From NCBI GenBank assembly GCA_030425385.1, contig JAUIAH010000028.1, positions 1-64,000 of the forward strand: a DNA stretch of 64,000 nucleotides, written 5' to 3'. Within the stretch, counting starts at the first letter, position 1; the number at the start of each line of letters is the position of its first letter. A program made the position numbers and the translations under genes. This DNA comes from Verrucomicrobiia bacterium (GTDB taxonomy: Bacteria; Verrucomicrobiota; Verrucomicrobiia; Verrucomicrobiales; DEV007). The notes under the pieces were generated by a model. It was not told the origin of the DNA, did no database searches, and was given only the letters and a program-made list of their open reading frames with translations. Shown piece by piece: positions 18,099 to 26,962 of this stretch.

Positions 18099-20528
18099 TC
18101 ACTCAAGACCACGATCCAGCGTGATGCGCAAGCGATAGAGCCCACGGGCTACGTCCCACGGAACGGACACCTCCCACACACTATCCACTTCCATCTCCAT
18201 GAGATCGATGGGGAGCCAACGGCGCTCGCCTGCATGCTGTTCCCAGCCCCACTCCAAATCGGTGCCATCGCGCCGCCGCCGATAGCGGAGCCGCTCTTTC
18301 CCATCCTCTCCCTTTCGCCAACGCGGCGCTAGGCTATCGGGAGATAGAGGATCGCCGTCCAGCGCATATTCTAACAGATTCGTGTAGCCATCACCATCCG
18401 GGTCCGCTTCAAACCCAGCGATGCGCTCACGATGCCAATGCCGTGGAAACATCCGCTTTCGCCACTGATCCGCTGGTGGGTCGAGCAGACGCACTTCTGC
18501 AAACGTCCCACGCGAGAGCCCAGCGTCCGCGTCCAAGACAAGCACGGCCGCGCGCGCTTCATCCAATTGATCATTCCCCAAAGCTTCCAATCTCAAGATC
18601 ACTTCCGTTTCTCCAGGCGGAAAGGTGATCTCAGATCCCACAGGCTTCACATCTACCTGGGGAACCACCCCCACAAGCGCAAACGACAAGGTTAGTGGCA
18701 TCTGCACATAGCCTCCCTCCCGACGGAAGCGAAAGCTCGCTCGATCGCTGCCAGCTTCATAAAAGACAGGGTCGATCGCCTCAACTGTCACTTTTGCTGA
18801 TTCTTGCTGCACAGCTGCCGCCCTTCCGGGCGCTCTCCATGCGGCCATCACCCCTCCACTCGCATTCCAATAAGTGCCGCTCGGCGTCGACTCTAGCCGC
18901 ACCACACGCACCATGTAGACGGCCTCTGCGGGTGCGCTCTCATCGGCGAACCCAGGCTCTGACAACGACCCCGAAGTCAACCGGGTGAAGGGCCCATCTT
19001 CAGTGGGTGCCCGATAAACGTGAAAGCGGTCTCCCGGATCATCGGAGGCTGCCCACGTGAGCGATGGAAGACCTTGCTGCTGTGCGCGGATCTCCAATCC
19101 ATTCACTGGCGGAATCACATGTAGGCGCAAGGTCGGGTCCCCCATCAGCGCGACGTGAACGCGTCCCTTGTGCAGGCCATCATCACGATAGAGTGAAGAG
19201 GCATCATTCTGCGCATGCCAGAGCACTTTCCCCAACGGCTCGCCCATCGCCAAACGATGCAGCGGCCAGATGGGGCGCCCGTAGAAGGCCGTGCCCACCA
19301 CATGATTCCCTGACGCTAACAACGCCCGCAAGATGTTGTTCTCGGAATCCCAATCACCCGCGTAACTCGCCATGGCAAAAGCGAACCCCACACGATAGTC
19401 ACGGCCTTCTGCCAAGGCTTGGGTGGTGCTGATGTGATCAAGAGAGGTATAGCCCCCACTGGTCATCGCCACGGCCATCGCACTGCCGTCGCCATCACCT
19501 AACAAATGCGTGTTCCAATCACTTCGAACCGTCATCTCGCGGCCAAAGCATCCGGGGAAAGCGCGCAGCGCTCCACTTCCAGGAGCTTCTCGCAAGGAGG
19601 TGAGATGGTCTTCAACAAGCCCCCGTCTTGGCAAACGAAAGTGCCCCCGCCGATAGGCATGATTCTTATCCAGATAGTGCCCTAACAAAGCCGTATCCGA
19701 AGCAGCAAAGGCCGGAAGATCAGAGAAATCGACACGTCCCACCGCCAGTGTCACCCCCGAAACAAGTGAGCGATCCCATTTGCCATCCCAGGGACGATTG
19801 TGATTCGCCTCGCGACGAGCGCCTATCACGTGCACCTGCCGATCCTTCCATTCGCGCTCCAACTCTCCGTAATAGACATCCGCTGGCCACGCCCCATGAT
19901 GATCCACCGCGTGCCCATCAGGCGAAAGCGCTCCAGAATAGGGCACGGCTAGGCGACCAATCAGAAAGACACAGCGCAACCGCTTCGACGGTTCGGCGTG
20001 CAGTGCCCGGAGCAGTTCCCGGAGGGCCACCGCGGACGTCTCCGCGGGCACATCGAAACGTCGCACCTGCCACCCTTCAGACACAAGATCTCGCCGCAAT
20101 CGCTCTAACCGATCTGCCAACGGCGCAGCTTGCCGCTCATCGACTAGCAAGACCACGGATCCCGCATCATCCTTCAGAGGCACCTCAATTCCACCTAGCA
20201 GTGTCCCATAGGCATTCTCACCATCTGCCGCCGTGGGCTCTCCAACGAGCAGGTATTCGTACGTCCGCCCCACCTTCAAGTCTTCATCAGTCACGTGATC
20301 CGTCCCTCCCGGCAACTCCATCCATCGCTGGCTGCCGTCATCCCCCAGAATCTTCAAGCGATACCGTCCAAGATGCTCAAGGCGGGGCCAATGAAGGGTC
20401 AAGAAACTCCCGTCAATGGTCGCCTCCAACGGAATGGCCCGGCGTTTGGCCCAGTCCTCCCCAAAGAGTGTCCCGATCCCTGCCATCACGCAGAAGGCGA
20501 ACAGAAGGGGAGCACGATTGCGACGCAT
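18099..20528 (-). CDS. Secreted C25 (gingipain)-like surface protein
   Basis: 809 residues with a signal peptide (residues 1-23). The middle region (roughly 130-440) has VVLLVDER, RCVFLIGRLAVPYSG and HGAWPADVYYG, and resembles peptidase C25-like folds. A fibronectin-III-like segment follows at about 480-560 and a Calx-beta-like stretch at about 590-690. Near the C-terminus DPDGDGYTNLLEYALDGDPL is a calcium-binding thrombospondin-3-like loop common in Verrucomicrobiota surface proteins. Whether the peptidase is active is uncertain. Confidence 0.72.
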   Translation of the reverse strand: MRRNRAPLLFAFCVMAGIGTLFGEDWAKRRAIPLEATIDGSFLTLHWPRLEHLGRYRLKILGDDGSQRWMELPGGTDHVTDEDLKVGRTYEYLLVGEPTAADGENAYGTLLGGIEVPLKDDAGSVVLLVDERQAAPLADRLERLRRDLVSEGWQVRRFDVPAETSAVALRELLRALHAEPSKRLRCVFLIGRLAVPYSGALSPDGHAVDHHGAWPADVYYGELEREWKDRQVHVIGARREANHNRPWDGKWDRSLVSGVTLAVGRVDFSDLPAFAASDTALLGHYLDKNHAYRRGHFRLPRRGLVEDHLTSLREAPGSGALRAFPGCFGREMTVRSDWNTHLLGDGDGSAMAVAMTSGGYTSLDHISTTQALAEGRDYRVGFAFAMASYAGDWDSENNILRALLASGNHVVGTAFYGRPIWPLHRLAMGEPLGKVLWHAQNDASSLYRDDGLHKGRVHVALMGDPTLRLHVIPPVNGLEIRAQQQGLPSLTWAASDDPGDRFHVYRAPTEDGPFTRLTSGSLSEPGFADESAPAEAVYMVRVVRLESTPSGTYWNASGGVMAAWRAPGRAAAVQQESAKVTVEAIDPVFYEAGSDRASFRFRREGGYVQMPLTLSFALVGVVPQVDVKPVGSEITFPPGETEVILRLEALGNDQLDEARAAVLVLDADAGLSRGTFAEVRLLDPPADQWRKRMFPRHWHRERIAGFEADPDGDGYTNLLEYALDGDPLSPDSLAPRWRKGEDGKERLRYRRRRDGTDLEWGWEQHAGERRWLPIDLMEMEVDSVWEVSVPWDVARGLYRLRITLDRGLE

Positions 20529-20663
20529 GACGGAGAACTATTATCATTCATGGGCAATTTCCAGACTAATCACAACTCATTCGTCTGGTTTGTCTAGCTG
20601 GTATCAATCTGGATCCCACAGGCCGCGACTTGCTGGATCCCGGTTCGCTCCCATAGTCGCAGG

Positions 20664-21650
20664 ATGCTCCCATGGTTTCGCAACGACTCCTTTCCTCTCT
20701 ACCTCGCCCCCATGGCAGGCGTGACGGACGTGGTCTTTCGCACCCTTTGCAAGGAGCTCGGCGCGGACGTGATGGTCACGGAATTTGTCTCGGCAGAAGG
20801 CATTCTCAAACGCGACGATCGCACGCGGAAATACACGGAGTTCAACGATGACCAGCGCCCGGTTGGTGTGCAGCTTTTCGGAGCCAACGGCACCAACATG
20901 GCGGAAGCAGCCAAGAAGATCATCGATTGGAAGCAACCTGATTTCATCGACATCAACTTCGGTTGCCCGGTGAACAAAGTGGTCAGTAAGAACGGCGGCT
21001 CGTCCTTGCTCAAAGACTGCCCCCTCCTCGCCGATGTCGCGGGCACCATCGCCCGCGAAGTCTCCATTCCCGTCACGGCCAAGATCCGCATTGGTTGGGA
21101 CGAACGATCCATCAACGCACTCACCGTCGTCAAAACGTTAGAAGATTGTGGCATGCAAGCCATCGCCATCCACGGACGCACGCGGTCCCAAGGATACAGC
21201 GGAGAAGCGAATTGGGATGTCATCGCGGCATGCGCGCAAGCCGCGAGTGTCCCTATCATTGGCAACGGAGATCTTGATAGTGGTGCCATCATCCAGCATC
21301 GTCGCGACACCGCTGGTGTCGACGCTGTCATGATCGGGCGCCACGCCATGGCGCACCCATGGATCTTTCAAGAAGCCAAGCACTTCCTACGCACAGGCCA
21401 GGAACTCCCGCCCGTCTCGATGGAAGACCGCTGGGCCCTGATCATTCGGCACGCCCGCATGGCTCTCGCCAGTAATCGCTATGGAGACGAGCGCCACACC
21501 ATGCAGGCCATGCGTTCCCGGCTCATGGCCTACAGCCGCGGCTTGCCCGCAGGCAAACGCCTTCGCCAACGTTTCGCCCAAGTGGCGAGCCTGTTAGAAC
21601 TGGAAGGCATCGCAGAAGACTACCTCGATCACCACCGGCAGGCTGCCTAA
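20664..21650 (+). CDS. dus: tRNA-dihydrouridine synthase
   Basis: 328 residues of DusB type. It reduces specific uridines in the tRNA D-loop using FMN and NADPH. Diagnostic parts are APMAGVTD near residue 15, the catalytic Cys in INFGCPVNKVVSKNGG near residue 100, AKIRIGWD, and AIHGRTRSQGY. It starts at ATG with no strong ribosome site. Array tRNAs further along have D-loops with few or no uridines, so they may be poor substrates. Confidence 0.94.
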   Translation: MLPWFRNDSFPLYLAPMAGVTDVVFRTLCKELGADVMVTEFVSAEGILKRDDRTRKYTEFNDDQRPVGVQLFGANGTNMAEAAKKIIDWKQPDFIDINFGCPVNKVVSKNGGSSLLKDCPLLADVAGTIAREVSIPVTAKIRIGWDERSINALTVVKTLEDCGMQAIAIHGRTRSQGYSGEANWDVIAACAQAASVPIIGNGDLDSGAIIQHRRDTAGVDAVMIGRHAMAHPWIFQEAKHFLRTGQELPPVSMEDRWALIIRHARMALASNRYGDERHTMQAMRSRLMAYSRGLPAGKRLRQRFAQVASLLELEGIAEDYLDHHRQAA

Positions 21651-21659
21651 CGATCGCAA

Positions 21660-23192
21660 TCAATCATCCATGCCAAGAGAGCCAATGGCGCTCAAGGCGT
21701 CCATCCCAGCACTCTTCGCGACATGTGCGTCCAGGCCCAAGGCTTCGTCGACCCAAATCTTGGACTCCTCCGGCTGTCCGTACGCCGCCGCACGCACGGC
21801 TTCAAGGATCATGATTTCTGGTAACATTGCGGAGTCCACGTGCTGTTCGAGGATTTGTCGCAACCATGGATACGTTGTCAGATGCACGGCCAGCCATCGG
21901 GACCAAGTCCACGAAAGGTGATCCTCTGCGGGATTGGCAGCCTGATACCATGCCAGAGAGTCTTCGTATTGCCCCGCTCTAAAGAGGAGGTCACCTTGAA
22001 ACGCAGCGATCCAAGGCGTTTCCTCAGACGAATGCTTGTAAACATCTAATAGCATTTGATGCGCCTCTTGCTTGTTTCCCAATGCGTAAAGTTCTTGTGC
22101 AGACAAATGATAGATTAAAGGAGATTCTTCCCCTACCTTCGCCGTCAAGGCAGCCAATGCGTCCCGCAGCTCCGCTTCACCTTCACCCTCGCGCCGTTGC
22201 CGTAGCCGTCGCATCACACGCTCCACCAGGATGCGCTCTTCCTGGTCCCCATAGTCTCTCTCGGGAATAGAAGGGATGTCATCGCTGACCATCGCTTCTC
22301 GAACGCGTAGCGCTTTGTTAGCATCTCGCATACTGGTACTCGCCTCTTGAAAGTAACGCTCGTTCCGATAACGCATGGCGTTGATCTCACCTTCCATCTT
22401 CTTCGCCTGCGCCACTTGCTTCTGAGCCTCTTCCGACTCACCCTTGCGCATCAGGTCTTGGTACTCTTCAAGGGTTGCCTTGTAGCGCGCCGTCTTCCAA
22501 GCGAGCACACGCTTAATCGCCTCTCTCGCATCAGTGATTCTTTCCTCCGCAGTCACGGCTCTCCATGTGCTCACTTGACGTGTCAATGATAGGGACCTTT
22601 CAACCACGCGATGCTCACTGGTAGTCGACGGGCTAGAGGCACTCGACGTTTCCGACGCCAGCTTCATCCACCCGAAACCCGCCACGACGGCTACAACAAT
22701 AGACGCCCATCCCGCCATCGCCCAAGAAGCAGCGGGCATCCAACTGGTAGCCGAGGTCTCCAGAGCAGATTGGCACGCCCTGCGCATGGTAGTTACGCGA
22801 TTTGAAGACACGCTTGAGACTCGGTGGTCTGCCAAGGCGTTTCCTAGCAAAGCCGCTGAACTCGTGATTCCAGAAGCGGCTAGACGCTTTCGTAGGTTCT
22901 CTATCGCTCGGGAAACACGCTTCTGCGCTGTGTCTTCACTAAAGCCGTATTCTTCACCGATACGCTTGAAACTTTTCTCTTCTAGATAGCGAGCAATCAC
23001 CAGCGATCGATCCAAGGCTGTCAGTTTCGCCAAGACCGTGGGCAGGGCCATGCTTACTTCACTTTGAAATGGATCGGGTTCATTCATCGATTGCGCATAG
23101 GAAGACTCGCGTTTCCGTCGACGGCGCTCACTCCGCGACAGCTTCATCGCCGTGTGACAAGCATGGCGGTAGAGCCAGGCGCTCAGGGGCAC
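21660..23192 (-). CDS. Truncated sigma-70-family factor with membrane and helical-repeat extension
   Basis: 510 residues from GTG 23192. Residues about 1-115 carry the end of sigma region 2 (SAWLYRHACHTAMK, then a basic stretch) and region 4 (LTALDRSLVIARYLEEKSFKRIGEEYGFSEDTAQKRV). A membrane helix follows near residue 165 and then a long helical TPR-like periplasmic part. The same frame reads upstream as LSAISLISKKAKRLPNDV, typical region 2 sequence, but meets a TGA at 23251-23253. The promoter-recognising first half of region 2 is therefore missing. It is either a 5'-deleted gene or one restored by frameshifting. Confidence 0.65.
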   Translation of the reverse strand: MPLSAWLYRHACHTAMKLSRSERRRRKRESSYAQSMNEPDPFQSEVSMALPTVLAKLTALDRSLVIARYLEEKSFKRIGEEYGFSEDTAQKRVSRAIENLRKRLAASGITSSAALLGNALADHRVSSVSSNRVTTMRRACQSALETSATSWMPAASWAMAGWASIVVAVVAGFGWMKLASETSSASSPSTTSEHRVVERSLSLTRQVSTWRAVTAEERITDAREAIKRVLAWKTARYKATLEEYQDLMRKGESEEAQKQVAQAKKMEGEINAMRYRNERYFQEASTSMRDANKALRVREAMVSDDIPSIPERDYGDQEERILVERVMRRLRQRREGEGEAELRDALAALTAKVGEESPLIYHLSAQELYALGNKQEAHQMLLDVYKHSSEETPWIAAFQGDLLFRAGQYEDSLAWYQAANPAEDHLSWTWSRWLAVHLTTYPWLRQILEQHVDSAMLPEIMILEAVRAAAYGQPEESKIWVDEALGLDAHVAKSAGMDALSAIGSLGMDD

Positions 23193-23349
23193 ATCATTCG
23201 GCAGACGCTTTGCCTTCTTTGAAATGAGTGAGATGGCGCTCAGCGTCTGTCATAATATCCGAACCTTTCGTTCTAGAATCCCCGCACAGACGCTCTTTCC
23301 GACATCTTTATGAAGCGATGTTTCGCTGAGAATCGCCATCGCCCACGCA
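23193..23349 (-). pseudogene. Remnant 5' region of the sigma factor
   Basis: In frame with the downstream CDS there is sigma-like coding sequence up to a TGA. In another frame an ATG begins MTDAERHLTHFKEGKASAE then stop, which resembles the usual sigma N-terminus. This pattern fits an out-of-frame internal deletion of region 2. Confidence 0.45.
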
Positions 23350-23379
23350 AGAAGGCCGGTTCGTCTGAACCGGCCTTCT
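23350..23379. terminator. Bidirectional hairpin terminator
   Basis: A perfect 13-bp stem: AGAAGGCCGGTTC (23350-23362) and its complement (23367-23379) around GTCT. It lies just after the minus-strand propeller gene, which ends at 23423. Confidence 0.75.
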
Positions 23380-23422
23380 CATTACCCTAACAATGGATAG
23401 GTTCCTCAGAAATGGTCGGCGA

Positions 23423-24910
23423 TCAATCGATCGCGCGGAAGCGGTAGAAGCGCGTGGGCGCGTCGATCCGGGTGAGGTTGAAGCCTTGGCGATTGCCGTT
23501 CCCGTCCACAATGGCGCCTTCAATCGGCACCCATTCAATCATGTCAGACGAGACGTCGATCTGATAGGTCGTGCCAGGACGTGAGATCAATGTCAGTTGC
23601 CATTTGTCCTCAAATGGGAAGAAATGTGAGGTGGTGTTGTTCGCGGCACCAGGAATGTAATCCGTGAAGTCCTTCTGAGGGTGCCAACGAGCGAAGGTGT
23701 ATTTCGCAGAGCCGGCGTTCTTGTAGCCTTCATTGAAGACCCCGCCCACATAGAGGTCGCCCTCGCGACCAAGAGCCAGGCAGTTGATGATCTGACTCCC
23801 GGTGGTGCCCACGCCAGATCCTAACGCTTGCCAAGCACCGTCCTTCCACATGGCCACATGACGGAGATCCGTGTTGGTCCGACCCGCGGTGGCATCGAAG
23901 TCTCCTCCGGCGTAAACCCGCCCGAAGGCGTCCACGGCAATGTCGTAGACACCATCGGAATTGAAGGTGGTTCCGTTCGATTGCACGTAGTTGGCATCGA
24001 AGCCCCCGCCCATGACATCCCACACGCCATCTTTGTAGCCCGCAATGTCTCTGACACTATTCCCACTTCCCGCGGTACCGACTTCATCAAAGTCGCCTGC
24101 GAGGTAGAGGGTACCGTCACGGCTGTAGGCAACGTCTCTGACAATGCCATTACGCCCAATCTCGCGAACGCCTCCGCCGATGAGACTCCAGGCGTTGCCG
24201 TCGAACTGAGCGACCGCCCCTTCAAAGGCGCCGCCAGCCACCAGGTGGCCTTCGGGCGAGACCGTGAGGGTTCGCACATCGGAATCGAGGCCTCCACCGA
24301 CCTTGGCCCATTGCTGGGTACGCACATTGTAGGAGCGGATGTATTTCTCATCGGTGGGAGAATTCCGAGGTCCGGTGTACTCACCGCCAACATAGATGAG
24401 ATCACCGATCTTCTGAATGGCAAAGACGCGGCCGTTGGTGGGGCCGATTTGTTGATCGGGAGTGACCAATGTTGGGGCGGGGTCCGTGAGCGCGGACCAC
24501 GTCTCTGTCGCGGGGTCAAAGCGTGCGATACCGCCGACATCAAGATCACCGATACGAGTGAAATTGCCGCCAATGTAGATGAACCCATCGTCGGCGTGGT
24601 GAATGTCCCAGACGCCCCCATTGAAGGTGTCCGTGATCCCGGGAACCGTCTCCCAGGTTTCCGTGTCGAGATCAAAGCGCGAGAAATTCTTCCCGTCATT
24701 ATCACCAGCAGTGGAGAGAAAGAGACCACCTGCATAGAGGTAGTCGCCCGCCTGCTGGAGGACAAAGGGTTCCGAGCGCTCGGGGCCTCCGTAGGTGTAG
24801 AACCAGTGGACATCTTCCGGCTGAAATTCCGCCCGGGCCACGGGGAGTCCCAGCAAGGCGACGAGTCCGAGTCTCTGAAGAGTTGAGGTGAATAGGTGAC
24901 GTTTCATCAT
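23423..24910 (-). CDS. Secreted beta-propeller (delta-60/kelch-like repeat) protein
   Basis: 495 residues with a signal peptide (residues about 1-27, ending VARA). At least seven repeats of the type LYVGGxFxxVGxxxxxNIARFD (for example FIYIGGNFTRIG, YLAGDFDEVG, VYAGGDFDAT) predict a beta-propeller. The last 75 residues form a small beta domain (TYQIDVSSDMIEWVPI) common at the C-termini of secreted proteins in this group. It is probably extracellular; no enzyme activity is evident. Confidence 0.75.
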   Translation of the reverse strand: MMKRHLFTSTLQRLGLVALLGLPVARAEFQPEDVHWFYTYGGPERSEPFVLQQAGDYLYAGGLFLSTAGDNDGKNFSRFDLDTETWETVPGITDTFNGGVWDIHHADDGFIYIGGNFTRIGDLDVGGIARFDPATETWSALTDPAPTLVTPDQQIGPTNGRVFAIQKIGDLIYVGGEYTGPRNSPTDEKYIRSYNVRTQQWAKVGGGLDSDVRTLTVSPEGHLVAGGAFEGAVAQFDGNAWSLIGGGVREIGRNGIVRDVAYSRDGTLYLAGDFDEVGTAGSGNSVRDIAGYKDGVWDVMGGGFDANYVQSNGTTFNSDGVYDIAVDAFGRVYAGGDFDATAGRTNTDLRHVAMWKDGAWQALGSGVGTTGSQIINCLALGREGDLYVGGVFNEGYKNAGSAKYTFARWHPQKDFTDYIPGAANNTTSHFFPFEDKWQLTLISRPGTTYQIDVSSDMIEWVPIEGAIVDGNGNRQGFNLTRIDAPTRFYRFRAID

Positions 24911-24987
24911 GTAGAGATAGGTCCACTAGGTGCGAAACCTTACGCGTCCTCCACATTTCTTTGAGAATATGTCTCTGAAATGCGAAA

Positions 24988-25017
24988 GGGCTGGAGGCGC
25001 CCATGCGCGTCCAGCCC
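24988..25017 (-). terminator. Hairpin terminator after the 252-residue secreted protein gene
   Basis: GGGCTGGA and TCCAGCCC pair (8 bp). On the minus strand the stem is followed by TTTCGCATTTC. It lies 26 bases beyond the stop codon. Confidence 0.6.
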
Positions 25018-25042
25018 CGAAATGAGACAGAAGACCTACCGT

Positions 25043-25801
25043 TCAGTCTTCGAGCGCCTTCTTGGCATCGTCACCGAGATCGATCGTGGTTGCTCCGGCG
25101 TCTTTGATCTGGATTGTCGTGACGCGTGAGAGATCGCGTTCGTTTCCGTTGAATGCGATGGCTCCCGCCACGCTGGTCTCGAATTTGGTCAGGACACCCT
25201 CGCTAACCCAGAAGGTGACCGTGGCCTTCACGCCAGTGGGCTCGGGCCGATCCCCGCCATCATCACCTCCACGACGTCCGCGCCCACCGAAGCTGAGAAG
25301 TGAAGTCGCATCTTCTTTGGAAAGTTCAGCGGTATAGGTATCGCCATCCTTCTTGAGTCCCGCACATTTGCCTAACAGTTCTTCAGCCTGGGCAGCGGGG
25401 GCTTTGAAATCGCGATAGCGCCGTGCGAATCCACCGCGGCGACGCCGTTCACCACCGTCCCCGGAAGCTTCTTCCTCGACCGCGATCCAACCTTCATCCC
25501 GTTTCACGGCAATCTTCTTGCCTTTGATGAGGGTCTCCGTTGTGCGATCGCCAAAGGTCGACTGTAAGTGAACGATCCCACTGGCAGTCTTGCCCATGGT
25601 GGGGCCCGAACGCCAACGCCGGCGGCCCTCCTGATCGCCGTTGTCGTCCACGCCAGGGCGCGTCGTTGTGGAGGTCCAGCCATAGCTGCCTTTCTCTGCC
25701 AATTGCTTGATGGCAGCCTGCAGGGCGTCTTTGTCCTCGGCAGACGCATAAGCAAGGAGGCCGCTCAGAAGTGCCGCCGTGAGGATGAGTTGTTTCGTCA
25801 T
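25043..25801 (-). CDS. Secreted protein of unknown function
   Basis: 252 residues with a clear signal peptide (MTKQLILTAALLSGLLAYASA). There are Arg/Gly/Asp-rich low-complexity patches (GGERRRRGGF, GGRGRRGGDDGGDRPE). The arrangement of beta strands with LxKFETSVAGA and VTTIQIKDAG resembles periplasmic lipid-carrier-like folds (LolA/LppX type), but only loosely. No operon partner. Confidence 0.7.
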   Translation of the reverse strand: MTKQLILTAALLSGLLAYASAEDKDALQAAIKQLAEKGSYGWTSTTTRPGVDDNGDQEGRRRWRSGPTMGKTASGIVHLQSTFGDRTTETLIKGKKIAVKRDEGWIAVEEEASGDGGERRRRGGFARRYRDFKAPAAQAEELLGKCAGLKKDGDTYTAELSKEDATSLLSFGGRGRRGGDDGGDRPEPTGVKATVTFWVSEGVLTKFETSVAGAIAFNGNERDLSRVTTIQIKDAGATTIDLGDDAKKALED

Positions 25802-25970
25802 GCTACAATTACATTAGTGTTGGAATAGCCCCTGAATCGAGATCGCCCGTCTCATCGAAACGGTCAGGGTGCAGCCTCACATGCGTTGTCCGCCAATCGA
25901 ATCCGCAAACTTAACGCTGATCGTTCAGATTTGTCATCAATACGCGCTCGCGGTACCATGGCGATTGATT

Positions 25971-26924
25971 ATGATCAATTTCGAGTATCTCTATCGCGGA
26001 CTCTGTGGCATGGCCCAAGCACCCAAGGCGAGCAGCATGGCCGGGCACCTCGGTGCAGCCGTGATCGCTGGGTATTTCTTTGGCGAAGACTACCCACAGC
26101 TCGATACCGGTGTCTTCCAAGGCATCGAACGTGACCTTGACCGTATCGCCGGCGGAGAGGAATCCATTTGGTTCGATCCTACAAAAGCTGGGATCTCAGC
26201 GGCCGACCTATTCAAGCCACTTCCCAAAGAGGAACCGAAGGCTTCATTAATCAACAGCCTATCACAAGCCTTAGAGGCTAACATCGGCAAAGCGCGACAA
26301 TCTGGGCACAACGTGATCTTCACCTCAATCGCCATTCGCGCTCTGAAGAGTCACGAAACTTACACGACTCCAAAGCTGGTCCTCGGTATTCGGAAGCTCA
26401 TTCAGAGCTTTGATCGTCAGCACGCAGGACGGGGCTATTATGGAAAGAAACGAGGGTGGCTTATCGGGAACAAAGCCCCCCTCGCAGACCCCGCCACGAC
26501 TCCTGATTATGAATCTTTGGACGCCATGGTCGAAACCGTGATCGATCAACTCATCGCCACCGCCGCTGAACGTCGGCGAGGATTCGGAGGTTTATTCCAC
26601 CTCATCAATCACGCGGCCGCTCTCATCGAGCTTGCCAGGCAAGGATATCAGGAATTGGCGTCCCAAGGACTTCCAGCTCACCGCCAGCATCTACGACTCT
26701 ATCGAGCGCTTCCCAACCTCGAGGAAGAACTTGGGAAACTGGTGGCCTCTCCGCTAGATCCTCTCGAGGCACCCTATTGGGAGAAGACGGAGTCCGCACA
26801 ATGGGGAGCCTGGCTCACTCATCGGATCAAGACGCTCTATGGGTTCCACACACTATTGCCATTGATCGACGATGAAGCGAAACGGGTCCGCGCTCTGGAG
26901 CAGTTTCGCTTCCTCATGGGCTGA
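25971..26924 (+). CDS. Conserved-looking helical protein of unknown function
   Basis: 317 residues from ATG 25971 (MINFEYLYRGLCGMAQ). The open frame begins at 25869, but the first 34 residues look non-coding. The protein is largely helical and hydrophilic, with no signal peptide. I see motifs such as AGHLGAAVIAGYFFGEDYP and a C-terminal WGAWLTHRIKTLYGFHTLLPLID, but recognise no family. Confidence 0.65.
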   Translation: MINFEYLYRGLCGMAQAPKASSMAGHLGAAVIAGYFFGEDYPQLDTGVFQGIERDLDRIAGGEESIWFDPTKAGISAADLFKPLPKEEPKASLINSLSQALEANIGKARQSGHNVIFTSIAIRALKSHETYTTPKLVLGIRKLIQSFDRQHAGRGYYGKKRGWLIGNKAPLADPATTPDYESLDAMVETVIDQLIATAAERRRGFGGLFHLINHAAALIELARQGYQELASQGLPAHRQHLRLYRALPNLEEELGKLVASPLDPLEAPYWEKTESAQWGAWLTHRIKTLYGFHTLLPLIDDEAKRVRALEQFRFLMG

Positions 26925-26962
26925 CATGGCAGCCTCTATCATCGTTACCGATTTCCATGACC

